From assembly GCA_032158295.1 (NCBI GenBank), contig CM063256.1, positions 1,302,001-1,366,000 on the forward strand: 64,000 nt of DNA. The letters are read 5' to 3'. Made by a program: the position numbers and the translations under genes. Of this stretch, positions 56,625 through 64,000 are shown piece after piece; the first letter of the stretch is position 1, and every line of letters begins with the position of its first letter. Below the pieces are notes generated by a model. The model ran no database searches. It worked only from the letters and a program-made list of their open reading frames with translations, and was not told the origin of the DNA. The stretch is from Pycnopodia helianthoides. Its lineage: Eukaryota > Echinodermata > Asteroidea > Forcipulatida > Asteriidae.

Positions 56625-58690
56625 AGTTGGCCAACCTGCCCCCTCCCGCCCCCACCGATGGAGCAAGCTCCACTTTTATAAATTGAACGGAGAAGTGAAA
56701 CAGTCGTAACCAATGAATAAAGGAACTGCATTTCATAATATTTGTTTTATACAAGATTCTTCCTTTGTAAACCGTGTGTTAAATAATTGTCTGTCAATTG
56801 TTGCTCCGGTCATAGGGGATTTTGTCCCCCGATGCGTCTGTGTGTGTCCACCGTGCGGTAAAAATAATATTGGCTGAAGAAAGTCGGATTCAAAAGTAGA
56901 GGGCGCTTTTTAGTTCAGCGCAATATTTTCCATAATGGGGGACAGATTGTCTGGGGAGGGAGGACACAGACTCTCCCCACACCAGACTGTTTATGAAACA
57001 AAATTGTATATTTTTTAAAGCTCAGCATTTTACCCCGGCTTTAGGTTGGCTCTCCCGGACTAGTTACTGAATGTTATTAAAACCATGTAATAAAAGGTTC
57101 ATTAGCTGTTATTCATGATTAACACTTCATTTATATCCAGTTCGTAGCAGTTAATGATTTTAAATCATAAGAATAACAGTAAATAACAATGAAGAAGTAT
57201 TATATCTAATCTCGTTCACTATTTCAACGCCACTTGGTCGACTTACGTAATTAGTTATTATTGTTTCATTTTTACCCCTTTTACTTTATAACAAATCTAC
57301 ATGCCACGTGAGGGCGACAACCCCTGGCATCCACTGCACTTGTTTTTATCGATGCGTCATCCCCCCACTGAATCGGACAGCGCGGCGCTCTTCGAGGCAT
57401 AACATTGCGTGGCGAGGTCGATCACCTTTGAAAACGAGGCTATACAAAATATACCGACTAACAGTTTCAGTTAGCAAAACACCCAGACGTACGATGTACA
57501 ATGGTTGAAATAATGAACACGTAATTCTTCCTCCATCTAGAACCAGACTGTAATTGATTTGTCATTGTTGTGGTGCACTTGATGCAACACGGCGTCCCAT
57601 CATGCCTGTGTAGTGTTACCAAGACACGCTCAATACTGTAAACATCGGTGCACACAAGCAAAACTGTCTACGTATTATTTCAAGATTATATTGTTCTGGG
57701 ACGTCTATTATGCTGATATTGATTATTTTCTTGCAGTGGCCCACGACTGGGCTGTGTGGGTTGGTTTTAACGTCCCTCTGATGATGCCCGATCCTGAGGC
57801 TGAGCAGCTGACAGAGTAGGGTTCATGCAGTGCAGTGCATGGGGTGCAAGTGCCTGCAAGTTTTCACTGCAGTGAACGCTAACGGGGCTATCCAGTTAAT
57901 CTCGATGTAACTACATCATATGTACACAAGTTTGTCACAAAGACTTAAAAGAGGATAAAAACATGCAGTTGAGGATATAACCAGAACACAGGACACACAC
58001 AGTGAAGGGAACATAACATTAACAGTTAACACGAATATTGAAAAGGAAAGTTCTGAAGAAAGTTTAACTTGCCGATGCCCAGATGCTAGAATAGATGCCT
58101 GGTGAGTACATGTACTCCATTTGTGTCATTTTATGTGCCTTGGATCAGGGCTATTGCCCATGTTTATAATATTATTATTTAGTAGGTCAAAATAACTTGT
58201 GCATCAGTCGTCACAATGTCGATATGATCCTCATGTGCTGATGGTTTCATTACCAGTAAATCGGACTACTGGTCCTTGCTCTATGGACAGTCTGAGTTAC
58301 TGGACCAAACATCAACACCCCTTCTTTCCCGGACATGTCACATCATTTCAGATTTCAGCCCAAACTGACACAATCGTACCACCACATAAGCTAGACCCAG
58401 CCATCGTTTTCATGAACAGCCGGACCCACAATGCATCTGACTTCTCGTTCCAAGAAGTCAGATAACAACGATGGCTGGACATGATCAACGAAAACCGGGA
58501 ATGTCTCAAAAATCATAATTTTTTAGCCGGACAAATTTCCGTGAGTACAATTTCATGCCTGGTGTTACATCTTAAACATATGGAGAGGCCAGTTGGCAGT
58601 TTTGAAGGTAATTCGTTGGGTATTTCTGTCATTTTGGGCATTTTTGGTGTGACATCTATGATTTTTTATGAAAATGTTGCACTTCCTCAG
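56625..58690. other. No gene supported; one weak exon-like segment
   Basis: An acceptor-like TTTTCTTGCAG at 57727-57737 is followed by an open stretch reading VAHDWAVWVGFNVPLMMPDP to a TAG at 57817-57819. No family is recognised. The 88-codon frame at 58199-58465 is also unassigned. Confidence 0.3.
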
Positions 58691-58697
58691 ACTATGG

Positions 58698-58848
58698 GCA
58701 GCTTTCGCTGGGGCGCTAGTATGACAGATAATGTCAAAATTTTGAAAAAGGAATACAGCGCCCCAGTTACTGGGTCTACACATAAGCTACTCACTAGAAC
58801 TATAGTATGAGGTTTGATCCGCTATCGTTTCCATGGATCAAACCTCAG
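58698..58848. repeat. Inverted-repeat cluster (AGCGCCCC and TGAGGTTTGATCC hairpins)
   Basis: CTGGGGCGCT near 58708 is inverse to AGCGCCCCAG near 58757. TGAGGTTTGATCC at 58809 is inverse to GGATCAAACCTCA ending at 58848, a perfect 13-bp arm. The following GGAGTACAC...GTACCTTGGC resembles the right flank of the foldback element at 19591-19617. Confidence 0.6.
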
Positions 58849-59155
58849 TTCTAGGAATAGGAGTACACAAGCAGTAGCATCTCCTGCGTACCTTGGCTGA
58901 GGTGAGTTTAGAGTATAGAGGTCTTTGATGGATTTTGGAGCAATTATTTTTGTGACTCTCTGTTTTTTGGTTTTTAATCTAAACTACTAGGCCCTATAAC
59001 TTCAGCCCGTTTGTACACAGGCACCAACAAACACATGACATGAGCATTCACTCGGACCATACACCAGATAATACCCAAGCGTTTAAAAAGCGATGTTGTT
59101 AGGTCTGGCAGTAACTTTGGACTAGTTTCATTTATATACCAATGTATTTATAACG

Positions 59156-59320
59156 CAGGCCTGGAATTATATGGAGCCCATGGCCTTCGTTGCTCCTGGT
59201 CTTGGCCTTGGTGCCCCTTCAAAAATTTTGCACAGACTTTTAAAAGAAGATTTTCCAATCGAAGTGCCCTGTGCAAATTTTAAAATTACCTCGCCCTCTC
59301 AAAGATGAAATTCCAGGCCT
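59156..59320. mobile_element. Short element with CAGGCCTGGAATT ends
   Basis: CAGGCCTGGAATT near 59157 and AATTCCAGGCCTTG near 59308 are inverted. Its right part (GCCCTCTCAAAGATGAAATT) also occurs at about 2817 and 3400 in the 0.58-kb array. Confidence 0.6.
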
Positions 59321-59539
59321 TGTAACCTTAAGCAGTGAAGTATAAATTTAACTTGAATTAAAGGTGTGACTCAATTCACAATATTCCCAACACTTTGTAG
59401 GGGGGAGGGCGTTAGCTCAGGTAATACAACAAGAAATTGCAACAAATGGGCGTTGATTGAAAATACTTTGAAGTTTTAGTTTTTAACCAAATCATATGGC
59501 CTCTAGAAGCATTCTTAAAATAGCTAGATATGGATTTGC

Positions 59540-60930
59540 ACAATCTGCAGACTGAGCGCCCAATCAACAGACAGAGCGCCCAATCAACAGACTGAGCGCC
59601 CAATCGACAGACTGAGCGCCCAATCGACAGACTGAGCGCCCAATCGACAGACTGAGCGCCAAATCAACAGACTGAGCGCCCAAGCGATCGACTGAGCGCC
59701 CAATCGACAGACTGAGCGCCCAATCGACAGACTGAGCGCCCAAGCGATCGACTGAGCGCCCAATCGACAGACTGAGCGCCCAATCGACAGACTGAGCGCC
59801 CAATCGACAGGCTGAGCGCCCAATCGACAGACTGAGTGCCCAATTGACAGACTGAGCGCCCAATCGACAGACTGAGCACCCAATCGACAGACTGAGTGCC
59901 CAATTGACAGACTGAGCGCCCAATCGACAGACTGAGCGCCCAATCTGCAGACTGAGCGCCCAATCAACAGACTGAGCGCCCAATCGACAGACTGAGCGCC
60001 CAATCAACAGACTGAGCGCCCAAGTGATCGACTGAGCGCCCAATCGACAGACTGAGCGCCCAATCGACAGACTGAGCGCCCAATCGACAGACTGAGTGCC
60101 CAAGCGATCGACTGAGTGCCCAATCGACAGACTGAGCGCCCAATCGACAGACTGAGCGCCCAAGCGACAGACTGAGCGCCCAAGCGACAGACTGAGCGCC
60201 CAAGCGACAGACTGAGCGCCCAAGCGACAGACTGAGCGCCCAAGCGACAGACTGAGCGCCCAAGCGACAGACTGAGCGCCCAATCGACAGACTGAGTGCC
60301 CAATTGACAGACTGAGCGCCCAATCGACAGACTGAGCGCCCAATCTGCAGACTGAGCGCCCAATCAACAGACTGAGCGCCCAATCGACAGACTGAGCGCC
60401 CAATCAACAGACTGAGCGCCCAAGTGATCGACTGAGCGCCCAATCGACAGACTGAGCGCCCAATCGACAGACTGAGCGCCCAATCGACAGACTGGGTGCC
60501 CAAGCGATCGACTGAGTGCCCAATCGACAGACTGAGCGCCCAATCGACAGACTGAGCGCCCAAGCGATAGACTGAGCGCCCAATCGACAGACTGTGTGCC
60601 CAATCGACAGACTGAGCGCCCAATCGACAGAATGAACGCCCATTCGGTTGACTGAACGCTCCATCTACAGATTGAACACCCCATCTGCAGATTGAACGCC
60701 CCATCTGCAGATTGAATGCCCCATCTGCAGATTGAGCAGCCTATCTGCAGATTGAGTGCCCCATCTGCAGATTGAATGCCCAATCTACAGATTGATTACC
60801 CAATTTGCAGATTGAAGCTCATCTAGATTGAACGCCTCATCTGCAGATTGAACGCCCAATCTGCTGATTGAGCGGCCTATCTGCAGATTGAGCGCCCCGT
60901 CTGCAGATTGAGCGCCCCATCTGCAGACTA
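59540..60930. repeat. 20-bp satellite, ~69 units, with a 400-bp higher-order repeat
   Basis: The unit is CAATCGACAGACTGAGCGCC with variants (CAATCAACAG, CAAGCGACAG, CAAGCGATCG, CAATTGACAG, CAATCTGCAG). The unit order 59881-60160 recurs at 60281-60560 with only a few differences, an offset of exactly 400 bp or 20 units. From about 60650 the array changes to a diverged CCATCTGCAGATTGAACGCC subtype. Since 20 is not a multiple of 3, minus-strand frames cycle with a 20-aa period (GAQSVDWALSLSIGRSVCRL) and stay open for up to 279 codons. They are not genes. Confidence 0.97.
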
Positions 60931-62189
60931 GGCGTTCAATCACAAGAATCAATTGATACGTGCCAACACAATTTTTTAAAGAATTTTGAGCCTTTGAAGT
61001 GTTGGTTACAGAATAGTTCCAATTGTGGTTCATTGGTCATTTGCGGAGATTCAGTCCAGTTTTCAAGAAACACACAACACATAGGTAGTACAACACTTGA
61101 CATTTTTGGAGAGTGCTTCATAGGCCTATATCTTGTAAAATGTCAAAAAATTAAAATAAGGAGGAAACCAAATTTTCTAAAAATTTTGAGCCTTTGAAGT
61201 GTTGGTTACAGAGTTACATGTAGTTCAAAATTAAGCCATGGATGTAATGCAAAATAATTCTGTAAATTAAAAACCTCTTTTTTAAAGCAATGCTGGCAAT
61301 TGTTGTATCTGGTACTGGTAGAATTTATGAGAAAGTTACTACCTTGGGAATAAAGTCACTCAAGCACAAAGACTGGTTACTCTAGTTGGCATGGCAATAG
61401 TCAAACAAACAGTCTTTCAGAATGTTGAAACGAGGACTAATTGTTGCTCGTTATAGGCCATTCACGAAGATGCAGGTGATTTTGGGGAATATTTGAGTGG
61501 GCTTGATTGGCCATGCATTAGCATTAGGTGCATAAACAGTAAGACATAATCAGTTGCTAGGGGGTTGCAGAACAATAGTCTACAAATTAAAGAACTTTGG
61601 TTTTTTTCAACTTACCCCAACTGTCTTTTGATTTTGTAATGTGACTATTTGACATTACTTAACAAAACTGTCAGGTTGTAATTTGCAACCATGACAAAGA
61701 CTAAAAAATTATGCATATAAAGAGATGCTGCAAGACTTGTTTTTGTGTGTAAGATTCGGAAAGCTCATTGATTATAAAGTTCATTCCATAACCAATCCTC
61801 CAGTTTTTTTAAGTCTATAAATACCATTCAAAGACCTTCAAAATCACTATTCCGACACTGCAGTAATGGGGGCTAATATGAAATCCCTGACAAGTTATAA
61901 ATATTTTTTTTCACAAAAGGACCTAAGTTTCACTGTTTTGAACCAGAAAGGTTACCAGGCTATAACTGGCCCTAATAAGAAACTGTCTCTGTGTACTCCG
62001 TCACCCTAGTACAGAAATGTGAAAGTTCAAGCTGGGCTTCCATCTACACGTAATGTGATGATACCTCAATGCTTTCACAGGTTGTTTTTTTGATGTGATT
62101 ATTGAAAACTTAAGGGTGGGAATATATCACAGCTGTAATGAAAGGCAAATAATTGCAATAAATGGGTAGATGAAGCTTACATTCTGCAG
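60931..62189. other. No gene recognised; one 40-bp direct repeat
   Basis: TTTTGAGCCTTTGAAGTGTT plus GGTTACAGA occurs at about 60983 and again near 61181. The rest is AT-rich without recognisable features. Confidence 0.45.
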
Positions 62190-63110
62190 TTTGGTGTTAT
62201 TCATGTATGGTTGGAACTAACACTCTAGGTATCAATGATGAGTTTGAGAAGGACCAATTTTCGTGAAGAGTTGAGTAGATCTCAAATGTCAAATCCAGTT
62301 CTTGCATGTCTTGTGGTTAGATGAGTTATACATTCTGGGTTTTGTTGTTTATCGGTGGGACAAAGTCGAATGATCAATTTCCTTGATGAGTTGAGTGTAC
62401 TGTTACTCAAATCCAATTCTTGTGGTTAGATATGAGTTTTACATTCTGCGTTTTGTTGTTTATCGGTGGGACAAAGTCTCTGAATCAATGAGTTTGTGAA
62501 TGACCAATTTCCTTGATGAGTTGAGTGCACTGTTACTCAAATCCAATTCTCATGATTAGATATGAGTTTTACATTCTGCATTTTGTTGTTTATCGGTGGG
62601 ACAAAGTCTCTAAATCAATGAGTTTGTGAATGACCAATTTCCTTGATGAGTTGAGTGCACTGTTACTCAAATCCAATTCTTGTGGTTAGATATGAGTTTT
62701 ACATTCTGCATTTTGTTGTTTATTGGTGGGACAAAGTCTCTGAATCAATGAGTTTGAATGATCAATTTCCTTGATGAGTTGAGTGCACTGTTACTCAAAT
62801 CCAATTCTTGTGGTTAGATATGAGTTTTACATTCTGCATTTTGTTGTTTATCGGTGGGACAAAGTCTCTGAATCAATGAGTTTGTGAATGACCAATTTCC
62901 TTGATGAGTTGAGTGCACTGTTACTCAAATCCAATTCTTGTGGTTAGATATGAGTTTTACATTCTGCGTTTTGTTGTTTATCGGTGGGACAAAGTCTCTG
63001 AATCAATGAGTTTGCGAATGACCAATTTCCGTGACGTTGAGTGCTACTCAAATCATATTCTTGTCAATAGATACAAGTTTTACATTCTGCATTTTGTTGA
63101 TGTTCATGTG
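62190..63110 (+). repeat. ~130-bp tandem array, about seven units
   Basis: TATCGGTGGGACAAAGTCTC recurs at 62461, 62591, 62721, 62849 and 62979 (periods 130, 130, 128, 130), with shorter diverged units before 62461 and a truncated one at the right. One more fragment lies beyond the inserted element, at 63625-63690. Confidence 0.92.
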
Positions 63111-63123
63111 TGGGGGTCATATG

Positions 63124-63616
63124 CAGCGGCAGCGCTAATGGGGGCAGGAGGGGGGGGGGGGGGGGGGGGGCAAATGCCCCCCAGTTATTTTTTTTGCCCC
63201 CCCCCCCAGTTTTTTCCCCGATGGTGGAAATTGAGTTTAATCCCAAACCATTGCACCCAATTTGTTACAATGTTGTTTGCGCTGTAAATAATAAACTCAA
63301 TTTCATCCATCATAATTAGCTGGCACCATCAAAAAAGCCCAATACACTTTCCATCTCCGGCAATGTAATAAAATGTGGATTTATTTATCTGTACAAGCTT
63401 GGAAAATTGCTATAAATAGAAATGCATTGTCTGCCCAAAACCGTAAGCAGCCATTGTACACGCAGTTCGCACAAACAGTGCAAAATCTTATTTCTAGAGT
63501 GAATTGTAGGCTTATACAGTACATTATAGACTTTTGTTTGCCCCCCCCCCTAAATTTAAGTTCGCCCCCTCTTGCCCCCCCCCCCCCCCAGATTAACAGG
63601 TCTGGTGCCGCCGCTG
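63124..63616. mobile_element. hAT-like element with poly-G/poly-C interior and 8-bp duplication
   Basis: It starts CAGCGGCAGCGC and ends GTGCCGCCGCTG. The flanks are GTCATATG at 63116-63123 and GTCATATG at 63617-63624. Long G and C runs lie just inside both ends. It is non-coding. It interrupts the last unit of the 130-bp tandem array. Confidence 0.9.
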
Positions 63617-63892
63617 GTCATATGAGTTTGATAATGGCCAATTTCTTTGATAATGTAAGTTGAGTTTTACTCAAATTCTCTTGATATACTCATGGCAATT
63701 TTGGGGGCTGAAAAGGCAATATCAAGACGTTCAATAACTGCACAATATTCCCTAATCGTTCCGTTTAACAACAACTCCTGTTACTTGGTTACCTGAATTA
63801 AGATAAAGTGTTTTGAAGGGCAGTTTTCCCCCATTTTAGCAAAGGGGTAATTTAACTTGAGGCATACAAGAGGTTGCTCTGCTTAAAAGAAC

Positions 63893-64000
63893 ATTACAGA
63901 ATTGGTTTTTGCTAACAAAACAGTTGCTGGCAGTGTAAGCACTTTATGTAATCCACCATATACATAAACTGACAAACCTGTAGAAGTTTGAGATCGATCG
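63893..64000 (+). mobile_element. TTAA-ended MITE, family A (copy 5), cut by window end
   Basis: TTAAAAGAACATTACAGAAT then GCTAACAAAACAGTTGCTGG up to GAGATCGATCG at the window edge, as in 27567-27679. Confidence 0.88.

Noticed and set aside
57613..57819. Possible terminal exon reading VAHDWAVWVGFNVPLMMPDP
   Set aside because: A good acceptor-like site and plausible composition, but no partner exon and no family recognised.
59564..60783. Minus-strand frames up to 279 codons with a GAQSVDWALSLSIGRSVCRL period
   Set aside because: They are products of the 20-bp satellite. All overlapping frames give similar peptides.

Overview
This is a eukaryotic nuclear window from a deuterostome-like invertebrate, most probably an echinoderm and perhaps a sea star. 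The case rests on intron-rich genes with animal splice signals, animal protein families (HADHB, SLC16-like transporter, C-type lectin, ALKBH6) and a very high load of short terminal-inverted-repeat elements whose ends (TTAAAGG..., GGGCCCAATTTCATAGAGC...) I associate from memory with echinoderm genomes. The species call is inference. There are no bacterial operons, CRISPR arrays or phage features.

Layout. From 1 to 5.4 kb lie dispersed repeats and a tandem array of five ~0.58-kb units, each with an exon-like core on the minus strand. From 6.7 to 13.1 kb a phase-consistent chain of three small exons may be the 3' end of a gene I cannot name. From 14.0 to 16.4 kb is a broken ALKBH6 copy that keeps its introns. 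From 18.56 to 38.33 kb the mitochondrial trifunctional protein beta subunit (HADHB) can be read completely in 13 coding exons (478 aa, all four thiolase catalytic residues present). Its introns are full of transposons and minisatellites, and its 3' end runs straight into a 30-bp tandem array. From 44.66 down to 43.09 kb, on the minus strand, is a complete two-exon secreted C-type lectin (164 aa, EPD and WND motifs). From 46.33 to 55.85 kb is a six-exon SLC16/MCT-like transporter (505 aa) with a short coding tandem repeat in its central loop. Right of 56 kb I find only repeats: two hairpin elements, a 1.4-kb satellite of 20-bp units with a 400-bp higher-order repeat, and a 130-bp tandem array interrupted by a hAT-like element with a perfect 8-bp target-site duplication.

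The genes are not an operon and share no obvious pathway beyond metabolism (HADHB in fatty-acid beta-oxidation, the transporter possibly for monocarboxylates). The most informative features are genome-dynamic: stacked TTAA-ended elements sharing one TTAA, elements nested in elements with readable target-site duplications, and a degenerate duplicate of the HADHB exon that encodes the catalytic cysteine, lying about 1 kb upstream of the intact exon. I saw no clear undescribed enzymatic or defence system.
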